A DNA stretch of 64,000 nucleotides, from positions 62,001 through 126,000 of the forward strand of contig JAWWNJ010000094.1 of NCBI GenBank assembly GCA_037176885.1. The letters run 5' to 3'. The DNA is from Favolaschia claudopus (taxonomy: Eukaryota; Basidiomycota; Agaricomycetes; Agaricales; Mycenaceae). The notes under the pieces were generated by a model. The model did no database searches and was not told the DNA's origin. It saw only the letters and a program-made list of their open reading frames with translations. Positions 11,564-21,590 of the stretch are shown here, one piece after another. The position numbers and the translations under genes are program-made. Positions within the stretch are counted from its first letter, which is position 1. Each line of letters begins with the position of its first letter.

Positions 11564-12093
11564 GCACGAACTAGGTACATTTATGAAGAGAACATGGTTA
11601 AAAGAAATTGTATTGTGTCTGTACAAACAGCCTTTCAATGGATGTAAGGGAGTTGCAAGACTGTTGTGCAATATTAAATAAAAAACACGTGGCCAGAATG
11701 GAATAAGTGAAACATAGCAAAACACGGAGACTCTCTTCATCTTCCCCGTCGACTATTGGTCGATTACAGTGCCGACTCCAGTCGGTGCGCCTCTCAAGAC
11801 TCACGGACCGCCCTACGTCAACACACCAAGAAACAGCAGCAATTTTTATTCATGTTAAAGGATGGAATGGGGGTCAAGGGATGAGGTGCAATAGAGGTAC
11901 GTCTCCATGCGTCTAGTGCAGCTTTCGGATGCTCTGGTTGTTTATTACTGTTCAGAATTCAAGAGGGGATGCGATTTGGGACAATTTGTTGAATTTTTTC
12001 TTCTTCGTATCGCGACACTGAAACAAAGTACAGCAGTCGGACTCAAAGGCCATACTCCGTCAAAGAGCCATCAACAATCGTGTCGGGGCTGCG
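11564..12093. promoter_or_regulatory. Divergent intergenic region
   Basis: This lies between the starts of two oppositely oriented genes (minus at 11563, plus at 12094). It probably holds both promoters, although a short upstream exon of the plus-strand gene could lie at 12022-12093, where the frame is open. No specific element recognised. Confidence 0.4.
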
Positions 12094-13096
12094 ATGGCGG
12101 CTGCAAATAAGGCTGGCATTTCTGTGGAGAGTTTTATAGACCGTCTTTCAAATGGAATATTAGATGCGAGGGCCCTTGAGAGAGAAGATCTCGCTCTGGC
12201 CGAAGCGGTGCGAGGATATGAGCCCTTGTCGAAAAACAAATGGGTGTGTGCGTTCTTTGGATGATTTTCTGTTGCTGATGACTCACAGGCTCGGGCCGTT
12301 AGACGTGTCGTAGTGCACACCCGATCCGGTGAGACAGCCGAGTGGCTGGCTCGCTGGCAGCGGAACACTTTGGGGGGTGACATCCATGGCTGGCTGGCGA
12401 AAACCAACTCCGTATGTCATATATCCAAAGCGCATCTTAATCTGACCTGTCACTCAGTTGCTTGAGAGCCACGGTGCTAGCACCAGGGCCCTACAGCTCA
12501 CGACGCACATCATGGAAGCTATAGGTGCCATCCAGTTTGCCCAGATATGGGAACAGGAAACGAAGTCATCAAAAACAAAAGCTCTTGGACGTATGTTTAT
12601 TGAGATTGAGGGAGAGCGAGAGAGATTTCGGGGAATGGACGCGGCCGCCGTGGATGCGTGTCTCAAAGGGAGTCGGAAGGCCGCTTATGAGACATGGAAG
12701 GGGAAGATTGGCTTCATTACCGCGGCTCGCAACAAACTAGCCCAGGCATACAAAGAGGTACGGTTGCGCACATTGGTCTTCGACGTAACTCACGTCTGCC
12801 AGTTCGGTCCCCAGGTCATCATTGATCCGTTTTGGTCTACGACACAGCTGCACGCGCATAAGCGGACGGATGACTGGCCATGCGTCTTTTCCGACCTGAT
12901 CAAGAACGCGCCTCACGATCCAGAGTGGCCGGAGACACCAGTGTATGACTATCGGTACCCTCAGAACTATCAAGCCGTAGTGGGAATCGCGCATGGCTTG
13001 GACGAGGATTTATGTAATTACCTGCGCCAATTCATGCGCAAGTTCCCGTCTAATCCTCGCATCCGAGCGACGGCGCTTCAAGGAGGAAAGCAGTAG
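12094..13096 (+). CDS. 303-aa hypothetical protein, three exons
   Basis: ATG 12094 opens MAAANKAGISVESFIDRL. The 45-nt and 46-nt introns at 12244-12288 and 12412-12457 are both phase 0, and the frame runs to TAG at 13096. The total is exactly 304 codons. The protein is rich in Trp and helices (WARAVRRVVVHTRSGETAEW; WEQETKSSKTKALGRMFIEIE) and ends with a compact segment (NYLRQFMRKFPSNPRIR). The frame is also open upstream of the chosen ATG, so the N-terminus may be longer. I do not recognise the family. Its position between the 697-aa protein and the deubiquitinase is the only context. Confidence 0.65.
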
Positions 13097-13788
13097 AAGG
13101 AACGCCCGGGCGGTAGTACTTGTGCAAAGGCCGCAGAGGAAATCCCAGTTCAGTTCGTAGGCATGGAGCAGCACATAATGATTATTTTTCTGTCGACCAC
13201 GGTTGAGCCAAGATATATTGTACTATATGGCTCTGATTATGTTGTTCTGTAGTCATGGAGGGTCACTCGCCGACGCTTTCGGTCGGTGATCGAAACTCTG
13301 GAGGTATTTGCATTGGTCAACAAGCCAATGTCGGAATGGCTTTGCGGATCATGGCAACGGTGACCAGACGGAGGCTGCGTGGGGGTCTGATTACTCGGGG
13401 TGAGCTCGCTCAACCGTACAATTGTTTCCCTAACTGACTAGACATTGTAGTGGCCAGGAATGCTCGATTGTCGGTTGGGTCGTGACCTCATCTCCCGATC
13501 GGGATTGTGCACAGATACTTGCCTAGGGCGCGGGTTTCTGCTTGCGGGTTGCTGCGTCTGCTTGGCTCGGGGAAGCGGGTCTCAAATGAGTCGGTCGCAG
13601 CGTCCGCGGCCATTTTTTCCTTCAATGGTTGTACTAAAATCATGAATCCGTGCGTTGTTTTTTTCGGAACCTTGACCTGCTAAGTACACTAGGCTGGGCC
13701 ATCTTAAATGTGGCTATGAATTGATGTTTGCAGTTGTCGCCACTTCAAATATTCCACGCGGATAACAACCTGTTTCTCGTCGCTGACG
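13097..13788. other. Intergenic, nothing recognised
   Basis: Only short open frames without motifs. It probably contains the 3' end of the upstream gene and the promoter of the deubiquitinase gene. Confidence 0.5.
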
Positions 13789-15601
13789 ATGCCAGCCGGT
13801 CTCTTGAATGCTAGTGGCACAACGTGCTACATCAACGCGAGCCTGCAGGCGCTGGCCCGCATGCCAGGATTTCGGCGGCTGCTTGCAGCTCACAGTATCC
13901 AGTGTGCGACTTTTCGAATATGTTGACTGCCAAGGCGCTTTAAAACTTTGTGCTATTCAGGTGCGGCTGGAATGCAGTCGATAAATCTCAGCTGTTTTGC
14001 CTGCCGACTGGGGGCACTCTTCGCCCGCCTGGATGGGACGACAGTCGCCACCACGGCAGACGAAGTCATGGATTATTGGGCCGGTATTGCGTCTCAGTTG
14101 CATGGGTTAAATGGCACACTGATTATCGATTTCCTCAACAGATATACGGACGGCGGCCGGGGGCAGCGAGCTCAGGTTAACGCGGCAGGAAGATGCGCAG
14201 GAATTCCTTCTCGCCCTTCTGGACCGAATGTAGGTGATTCAAACTTGAAAATTCGATCCGTGTTAGTAAACATTCCTCCAGCGAACGCTGCGTTACGGAA
14301 ACAGCTTTCCAAGTCGAATTTAACGGGGAAGTTCACGGCGACCTCTACTGCCGTGACTGCAATACAGCTCAAGAACCGCCGCCGGAACGACTTGTTTTCC
14401 TCACGATCGCTCTCAATCACAACCATGTGTTAGAGGCTCTGCGCGCCTGGACTGGGCCAGAGTATCTCAAGGATGAGAATGGGCGACGATGTGATAGTGC
14501 AGGGTATGTACATGCATGCCATTTGGTTAGCCGGACGCTTCAATGATTCTCTACGTGATCCACAGATGTCGAGGGAGGACAAGTAAATGCACTGTGCTCC
14601 GAAGATGGATCGGACACCTGCCAAACATCCTCTTGTTGCAGTTAGAGCGCTTTGCTCTGAGCGACTCCAAAGTCTCTCGCACCATCCACTATCCAGAACG
14701 GTTGGAGCTTGACGGAGTTCTTACCAAAGGTCAGCAGGGGGCAGCGTATCAGCTGCACGCGGTCTTGTGCCACCTCGGAAATTCACGACACAGTGGGCAC
14801 TTCGTCGTTCACGTCCAGTACGAGGACGGGAAGTGGTGCACTTGGAATGACAACAAGCGCCATGCGTTGGCCGCCGCCCCCTTGCATGATCCAGATGCCT
14901 ACCTGCTGTTCTACAGCAGGATCTCTGCCCACCCCGACGCCCCGCCTCCAGGAGTCATGGAGGACGTTGAGGGCGTTGTGGGGGCTGCGAGCGGTGTGGG
15001 TGCAGCCGGAGACGCTATGGAGGACGTTGAGGGCGTTGTGGGTTCGAGCAGCGTTGGTGCAGCTGGAGACGCCATGGAGGGTGTTGAGGGCGTTGTGGGG
15101 GCTGCGAGCGGTGTGGGTGCAGCCGGAGACGCTATGGAGGACGTTGAGGGCGTTGTGGGTTCGAGCAGCGTTGGTGCAGCTGGAGACGCCATGGAGGGTG
15201 TTATCGCGATTTCGACTAGCGCTGGTGCAGCTGGAGACGCCATGGAGGCCATGCGGATACGGGACTTTCTGAGCCTCCTGTCCCCCTCGTACGCGGAGGC
15301 GGAGGCTGTTCCGTACCCGTTGTGGGGATGGAAGGAGTTGGTGCTCGGCGGGTTCAGCCCTCGCACAGCGAGCTTTGGGAGCCGACGGTGGCGCAGTCAA
15401 AACGGTCCCAGGCTGATCCCTGGCCTCTATGGCTTTGCGGGACGCCGAACCGCCTCCCATGGTGCCCCCGCGAAACCATCGACTCTGTCGCAAGTCCTGC
15501 GGGGCTGGATCGTCCAAGTCGGGGACGAGGGCAATGACCGACCTTACAACGCGCACAAACATGCGGTGAAGTATAACAGTGATTCACCTGGTGGAGTGTA
15601 A
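13789..15601 (+). CDS. Ubiquitin-specific protease (USP/UCH family) with repetitive tail
   Basis: Five exons (13789-13901, 13992-14083, 14142-14229, 14282-14503, 14566-15601) join in phase to 516 codons. Near the N-terminus the Cys box is clear (GLLNASGTTCYINASLQAL, nucleophile in GTTCY). It is followed by TRQEDAQEFLLALLD (the QDAQEF box), a zinc-type ribbon (LYCRDC ... RRCDSAGC), LPNILLLQLERFAL, and the His box (YQLHAVLCHLGNSRHSGHF ... KWCTWND). The catalytic Cys, His and Asn/Asp are therefore present and it should cleave ubiquitin chains. The catalytic domain is compact at about 300 residues. The tail carries tandem 19-20 residue repeats and then ~120 residues with no recognised domain. It starts almost directly at the Cys box, so there is no N-terminal targeting domain. 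Confidence 0.8.
14957..15244 (+). repeat. In-frame coding repeats in the USP tail
   Basis: Units beginning ATGGAG start at 14957, 15017, 15074, 15134, 15191 and 15242, that is, alternating 60 and 57 nt followed by a shorter 51-nt unit. They encode versions of MEDVEGVVGAASGVGAAGDA. A 117-nt double unit was duplicated almost exactly. All spacings are multiples of three, so the frame is kept. Confidence 0.85.
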
Positions 15602-15915
15602 AAGTTCAATGTCGTTTTGTAGGCATCCCAACCCAGGACTGGTGATCGAGCGGTCAAGGGCTCTTTGGGCGCCGTTGCTGGGGCGGGAGCGGGGGGGGGA
15701 TTTTGGTGAGCGGGTGCGGCGGGCGTCATGTCTTGAAACGGGGGTGAGGCACAGTTGCACTTCACCACTGTGCGTCAGCGGTAAATGACTCCATTATTTG
15801 ATAGGGAGACGTACCATCACCAGGGCGTGTGGCGGTCCTACTTCACACATGGTTGGGACATATGTGAGGCTGCGGCGTCCGTGTGTTCGTCCTGGGTGAC
15901 TAACTGGGGTGTTCG

Positions 15916-16872
15916 GCAGACCGACTTTTCGTAGTGAACAAGTTCATCCTGGAGATTCTCAAGACTGGTGAGGTAAAGCAGCAACGGTAGGCCGGCGGTG
16001 TTTTTCGGCGCCGCTCAAGCTGAAGGTAGTGCAGTACTGTCTGGTATGTCCTAAAGGCTTTCTTCGGCGACAAAGAAGAGACGTGTTTCATGGTAAGATT
16101 ACTGTGGCCTCGGTTTGATGGGGCTGAGAGAGACAACATGCAGATTATAACTCAATTGGCGAGGACGTTGGGCGTGCCGAGGTGGTTCTTGAACATAGTG
16201 CGTGGGGCAGTTTCCATGATTTTCTTTTTTATACGTGTTATGGTGTCTCAGACCGCGGAGTCAAAGGGGGAGTACTGGGCACCTCCGCAGACCGTTTACG
16301 TGCAGCTCGCGGACGGGAGGACGAAACGCAATCACGACGACCTGTGCACGGTACCGTGCGACATAGACCTGGTCTCGGTGATGCTGAACCCCAGAATTAA
16401 ATGGGTCTTAATTGTGGAGAAAAGGGTGTGGTCTGCCCTCAGGAGACACGCTTGGGAGAGTATTGACGGCTGTTCCAGACGATATTTCATGCGATGCAGA
16501 GGAGGAAAGTTTATCAGGACGTTGGCCTGTTCGGTGGCGAGGGATTACTAATCACGGTTTGTCCAATTATTTGCACAGCGGTCATTTACCAGGAGATCTT
16601 AGGCCGGGGGAGTCCCGGATTATGCAACCAGGCTCTTTATTAAGAGACTGGCGTCAGCACACCCCCAGTGAGTAATGAATGTTGATAAATGTCGCCAAGG
16701 ACGTGGTGTAAATGGAGAACTGCAGGGTGTACGTGGCATGTCTGACGGATGGAAACGCTGGGGGGGTTCAGGTTGCCGATTGCTATAGAAATTCGTCTGC
16801 AGAGACCTTGCAAGAAGACCTTGCTTGTCCTGCGGTCGATTGGATTGGCTTATTCCCGTGGGGTCACTCGGT
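15916..16872 (+). CDS. Divergent Spo11 / topoisomerase VI-A-like gene, possibly degenerate
   Basis: Small exons joined by 46-58 nt introns reproduce the Spo11 fold in order: FVVNKFILEILKTGE, then RDVFH, then NMQIITQLARTLGVPRWFLNI. The Toprim region follows with WVLIVEKRTIFHAM, GLLITAGGVPDYATRLFIKR, VYVACLTDGNAGGV and EDLACPAVDWIGLFP. From 16252 onward four introns (16426-16478, 16558-16603, 16668-16725 and the one before 16252) match in phase. Odd points: where the family has R-D-x-Y-Y with the catalytic Tyr, this reads R-R-D-V-F-H, and a +1 shift is needed just after it (about 16092-16110). The Toprim D-x-D reads D-G-N. So it is either a pseudogene or a non-cleaving relative. The start is not determined. 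Confidence 0.55.
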
Positions 16873-16948
16873 GTGAGTACAGGGCCTGATCTGGCACACA
16901 TGTGAACTGAATAAAAAGACAGCAAGAGCAAGGACCGCCATACGATGG

Positions 16949-17248
16949 ATGAGAAGAGTGTGGGTCATTCCAGTGTTGCCATCCGTGCGGCCTAACGGCG
17001 CTAATTTGCACACAGCTGCGAAGATTGGCGAGGTACCTGGAGAGGCCCGACTCCTTAACGCCGCCAATTTGGAAGTGAGTAAAGCAGCGTGGCCTTTTGG
17101 GTCTATTGAACTAACGCTCCCCGAAAGAACGAATATTAGGAGGTTGATGGATTATGGGGATTCCGTCGACCTCGATAACATTCTGATACAAGACCTGGTC
17201 CACGACGTCGCAAGGAGCATTCGGTCTGGGGTAGGCGCCCTACGCTGA
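16949..17248 (+). CDS. Possible C-terminal exon(s) of the Spo11-like gene, or a separate small ORF
   Basis: A protein-like frame (EARLLNAANLEVSKAAW, ELTLPERTNIRRLMDYGD, NILIQDLVHDVARSI) ends at TGA 17248, just downstream of the last Spo11-like exon. It could be the spliced C-terminus, but I could not find a phase-consistent join. No family recognised. Confidence 0.35.
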   Translation: MRRVWVIPVLPSVRPNGANLHTAAKIGEVPGEARLLNAANLEVSKAAWPFGSIELTLPERTNIRRLMDYGDSVDLDNILIQDLVHDVARSIRSGVGALR

Positions 17249-18030
17249 CAAAGAGCGGATACATCACTTTTTTCTGGTCTTCTTTTGGGTGGCGTGTGCC
17301 GTGGCTGAGGTACTAGCAAGATGCACTAGTTATACGCCGATGTTACTTTACACTCCAATTCTGTTGAAACTTGCTGGGTCAAGCTCAATGCAGACGATGG
17401 TTGGCAAAGTGGGTTTTCTGCTCGCTACTAAGATAAGAAGCAAAAAGTCTACAGCTCAACGTGGCGCTCAACCCCCGACAGGTGTCTACTTGCAAGACGG
17501 TAGGTCCTGAAATTGAACTTGAACATGTTTTCTATGTACACCATACCTGGCCCGAATGGGTATGCGCTGGTACTAGCTGGATATGCCAGGTGTGGGTGTA
17601 AAGGGCAAGCTAGTGGGGTTCGGACGGACGGTATGCTAAGCTATAAGTAAGAGTGACGGTGAGCAAGAATTGCTAACGACTGGGGAAACTTGATGCATGG
17701 AGTACGGGAGCGGGAGGACGTTCATAACGGCGATATGGTAATAAGTATGTGAGAGTTGAAAATTATATAAGGGTGTACGGTATAGTATGGACGGAATAAG
17801 AAAGGAAGAGAGAGAGGAATTCGCGTTACTTTATTGAAGCGACTAGTCTTGTGAATGAACTCGACGACGGTCTTGGGGAGCATGGGATGGTTCAAGAGAG
17901 CGCATGTCAAGAGCCCCGAGAACACGTATGACGCTTGTTGGGGAAGGAGTTGAGAGTATCACCCAGGGGGGGGGGGAGGTGTGGGGCGAGTTGGCGGGTA
18001 GGGCAGCCATGGTCGGCCGTTTGGCGGCGG
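17249..18030. other. Intergenic, nothing recognised
   Basis: Only short frames, with AT-richer stretches around 17650-17820. No motif recognised on either strand. Confidence 0.5.
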
Positions 18031-18192
18031 GTATTCGTATGGTTAGCTTGGCGGCGCTGCCTCCGCCTGTGTTTGCGCCCGCACCACTTGCTATACCCTC
18101 TTCCCGCGCTCGTATTCGTATGGTTAGCTTGGCGGCGCTGCCTCCGCCTGTGTTTGCGCCCGCACCACTTGCTATACCCTCTTCAGGCGCTC
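18031..18192. repeat. 81-bp perfect-to-near-perfect tandem duplication
   Basis: The block starting gtattcgtatggttagcttg at 18031 repeats at 18112, so the unit is 81 nt. It lies immediately before the 151-bp array but has an unrelated sequence. The length is a multiple of three, and the minus strand reads through it as two copies of SGAGANTGGGSAAKLTIRI. Confidence 0.85.
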
Positions 18193-18295
18193 GCAACTTC
18201 GCCTTTTTCGCTCTGGGATGGTGTGCGTCCTCTGCTGCCGGACGTGTCCTCCTCTTTTCACGCCTTGCCCTTTTCCTGTCGGTCCTTTTCTCGTA

Positions 18296-19490
18296 GCAGT
18301 TGTCGCAGTGCTACAACGATGGTTGAGTGACGCGTGCCAAAATGAAAGAGAATACGCACCCAAAGGGCGGTGTCTTCTCTGTTTTTGTGCCACCTTGTGC
18401 TGCCTGTCGCACTGCAGATCGCGCATACGCGTCCCCGTTTTTGGTAGCAGTTGTTGCAGTCCTACAACGATGGTTGAGTGACGCGTGCCGAAATGAAAGA
18501 GAATACGCACCCAAAGGGCAGTGTCTTCCCTGTTTTTGTACCACCTTGCGCTGACCCCGCTGCAAATCGCGCATACCCGACCCTGGTGCAGCCTGTTCTG
18601 GTAGCAGTTGTGGCAGTCCTACAACGATGGTTGAATGACGCGTGCCAAAATGAAAGAGAATACGCACCCAAAGGGCAGTGTCTTCCCTGTTTTTGTGCCA
18701 CCTTGTGCTGCCTGTCGCACTGCAAATCGCGCATACGCGTCCCCGTTTTTGGTAGCAGTTGTGGCAGTCCTACAACGATGGTTGAATGACGCGTGCCGAA
18801 ATGAAAGAGAATACGCACCCAAAGGGCAGTGTCTTCCCTGTTTTGGTGCCAGTCACTGGTGGTTGTCCGACTGCAAATCGCGCATACGGGTCCCCGTTTT
18901 TGGTAGCAGTTGTCGCAGTCCTACAACGATGGTTGAATGACGCGTGCCGAAAGCAAACAGAATACGCACCCGAAGGGCGGTGTCTTCCCTGTTTTTGTAC
19001 CACCTTGTGCTGCCTGTCGCACTGCAAATCGCGCATACGCGTCCCCGTTTTTGGTAGCAGTTGTTGCAGTCCTACAACGATGGTTGAATGACGCGTGCCG
19101 AAATGAAAGAGAATACGCACCCAAAGGGCAGTGTCTTCCCTGTTTTTGTACCACCTTGTGCTGCCTGTCGCACTGCAAATCGCGCATACGCGTCCCCGTT
19201 TTTGGTAGCAGTTGTTGCAGTCCTACAACGATGGTTGAATGACGCGTGCCGAAATGAAAGAGAATACGCACCCAAAGGGCAGTGTCTTCCCTGTTTTTGT
19301 ACCACCTTGTGCCGCCTGTCGCACTGCAAATCGCGCATACGCGTCCCCGTTTTTGGTAGCAGTTGTGGCAGTCCTACAACGATGGTTGAATGACGCGTGT
19401 CGAAATGAAAGAGAATACGCACCCAAAGAGCGGTGTCTTCTATGTTTTGGTGCCAGTCACTGGTGGTTGTCGCACTGCAGATCGCGCAAT
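18296..19490. repeat. 151-bp minisatellite, about nine units
   Basis: The motif ctacaacgatggttga occurs at 18311, 18462, 18619, 18770, 18921, 19072, 19223 and 19374, so spacing is 151 nt with one 157-nt interval. A last partial unit reaches about 19490. Each unit also holds acgcgtgccgaaatgaaaga and ccccgtttttggtagcagtt. Units differ by a few substitutions plus one variant block (tggtgccagtcactggtggt) shared by two units. Because 151 is not a multiple of three, open frames of about 100 codons recur on both strands; these are by-products of the repeat. Confidence 0.92.
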
Positions 19491-19715
19491 GGCGAGCAGT
19501 GGACAGGAATTCTAACAACTCCCCCGCATACTCCTGCTCCGTTTTGGCTTGCGTGAAGCGCCGCGCAGGGCCATACGTAAAGCCCATATGCGCCAGCTCG
19601 GCGACGAATAGGTGTAGCGTGGCCTGATCCAGGGTCTTGGACGACGGCATGCGGACAGCGGTGGAGTGGACGAGAGAGGAGGTGTGACTAGTGGTCACAT
19701 GACCGCGACTTTTCC
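19491..19715 (-). CDS. Orphan protein-like fragment beside the minisatellite
   Basis: A minus-strand frame reads LDQATLHLFVAELAHMGFTY followed by GPARRFTQAKTEQEYAGELL and EFLSTARHCAI, then runs into the repeat array. It looks like a real exon remnant rather than random sequence, but I cannot connect it to other exons or name a family. Confidence 0.3.
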
Positions 19716-19738
19716 TTTCTGATGCCACGCTACAAGCG

Positions 19739-19990
19739 CGAAGTCCTTTCAATCTCATTGTTTGTCCACTGGACTCTGCACGACGTTCACAGTGTTCATT
19801 GAGAGCATACTTAGATCGCACGATAATGCTCAGTTCGCGTCTTCCGGTGGTGACCGTTCTGTATTCGTCTGGGATGTTGCAACTGCTGTCACTACTCGAC
19901 GACTCGCGACACTTCTGGCATATACTCCGACTCGCGGGTCATCTGGGTAAAATACACGTCGTTGAATTCAACGACGACGCGTCCTTTGCC
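19739..19990 (+). pseudogene. Truncated duplicate of WDR83
   Basis: This copies about 220 nt of the WDR83 gene at 25340-25555, including its 51-nt intron, and shares long identical runs such as the coding stretch for GGDRSVFVWDVATAVTTRRL. It lacks the start, the other exons and the end. A 28-nt insertion at 19909-19936 ends by repeating the flanking cgactcgcg, and the intron acceptor region carries a small insertion. It cannot encode a WD40 protein. Because the intron is kept, it arose by DNA-level duplication, not retroposition. Confidence 0.85.
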
Positions 19991-19998
19991 ATCACTGC

Positions 19999-20538
19999 TT
20001 AATTCGGCAACACAAAGCGAAAGTCAAGCGTTTCCTTGCGACTCCCATTGTTCTCTGCTCCTTCTTTCCACAGGTCTAAGCTCAGCCCACGTCGCCCAAC
20101 AACCATTGACGCCCGCAAAATCACTTTATTCTCTACCCGCGGTGCAGGCAGCGGAAAGTGCTCGGGAAGGCGTGGCACGCATAAATCCATCTCATCGCAG
20201 TGAAAGATTCAGCTCCAGAACATGATACATTCGCAAGGGACCCTCACCGGCGCGTGTTCCAGGTATCCCAAGGCCTCTACCGTGCACAGACGCTCCTTCA
20301 CCCACACCGTGCCACTGGACACACAATTGCTTGCATCGACCAGTATCGCGATATCTCGCTCCCAGAGAAGCAACACGCCCGTCTCCTTATCGTACCCAAG
20401 TACCCTGCAGGTCAATCTCTCTGTTCAAAAGACATCGGCAAAGAAAACTGGATGTACGCACTGGCCAGCCAGCCGCAACTTGGATCCGATCTTGTCCTCA
20501 GTCACTGCATCCAATCGCGTGGGAACCCCATGTTCCAT
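19999..20538 (-). CDS. TEN1: Ten1-like OB-fold protein (CST telomere-capping complex)
   Basis: Three exons (20462-20538, 20248-20404, 19999-20190) with two 57-nt introns join in phase to 142 codons. The reading is an OB fold in the order expected of Ten1: a short N-terminus (MEHGVPTRLDAVTEDKIGSK), LRLAGQVLGYDKETGVLLL, IAILVDASNC, TVEALGYLE, and the C-terminal VILRASMVVGRRGLSLDLWK. Length (141 aa) is close to known Ten1 proteins (about 120-160 aa). Ten1 binds Stn1 and Ctc1/Cdc13 at telomeric single-stranded DNA and supports fill-in synthesis. The assignment rests on pattern similarity; another small OB-fold protein is possible. Its stop codon lies about 10 bp from the end of the WDR83 fragment. 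Confidence 0.65.
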
Positions 20539-21590
20539 CCTCGATATTAATAAGACGTGCTGGTGCGCGAGCACGTCGGCTACGTTGCGACCACTCCTCG
20601 AAAACAATCTTGAACTGTGAATCACAGCGCCGAACAAGCGCCGAAGCTCCAGCTTTCGGCCGAGCGACGCCGACTGGGACAAAACTTGCTTTCGAGAGCC
20701 ATTACACTCAAACTGTGCTGCTAGGCTCGGCCACAGAACTGTAACGGACCATTCTGAAGCACATACAGCCCATCGTCAATATTACAATGGTTCGCTACGA
20801 GCACTCGCGCCCCAATCATGCAGTGAACGCGGGAACTTGCACTTCAAGCCCCAATGCAGAATATCAAGAGAGAAGTTCTGTCTTTACTCAGCCGGTCCCC
20901 TTGGGATGCAGGAATACTAGCATTTGGCGTCTGGGTTTCCGGCGAACAAGCCTTGACACTCAGGTCCAAACCAGGCCGAAGTGTAGCGAGTCTTGACATT
21001 CTCATTCTGACCTCAAAGAGCAAGAGACGCTTTCGATACATTTTCCGCAAGACCCAAGTTGCCCGCGACTGTTCCACCGTCCTCTCCCTCCGCCGCAGCC
21101 GCGAAACAGCGCTCACGAGTCTAACGGTCCGGAAACTCTATCATAGAGTTTACAGCCTTCCATTCCTAGTGATCTTGTGGACGCGTGCGATTCCGTGCGC
21201 TCAACCTCGAGTTCGAGAGACGGATCAACCACCTTCTGAACTATCGACGCCACACTGGGACCGTCGCTAGAATAGCTGTTCGTCCAGCGACGGCTTGCTG
21301 AACGGAACGTGTGAAGACGGGGGTAGTGAGATTGGGTATAGATAAGCACGGATTCAGTGACACTTATAGCTACCAGAACGATATAACGGAAGGGTTTGGG
21401 AAATTCTGTGGATGCATTCAAACCGGAGGCTGAGTTTTTTTGGCCATTTTCAAGGCGAAGATAGCGGTGGTTCCTTGCATTCATTCTTGGTTGCATATCT
21501 ACTGTACGAACACGAAATTACAAGTAGGACAAGGGAAACTCGAAGAATTTACACGATTCCATGGCTGCTCTTTGCGTTACGCGGCTGCTA
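20539..21590. other. Unassigned stretch with ambiguous open frames
   Basis: Both strands have partly overlapping frames of about 90-138 codons (plus: MQNIKREVLSLLSRSPWDAG; minus: EQSRATWVLRKMYRKRLLLF). One of these may be a real small intron-rich gene, but I could not decide which strand or join exons. Confidence 0.4.

Noticed and set aside
14783..15562. 259-codon minus-strand frame across the USP tail
   Set aside because: Antisense shadow of the repetitive coding sequence; the sense frame carries the USP catalytic motifs.
18311..19393. Recurring 100-codon open frames on both strands, starting near each ...ACGATGG site
   Set aside because: They repeat with the 151-nt unit and rotate through frames; they are by-products of the minisatellite, not genes. 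Units are too long and lack spacers, so this is not a CRISPR array either.
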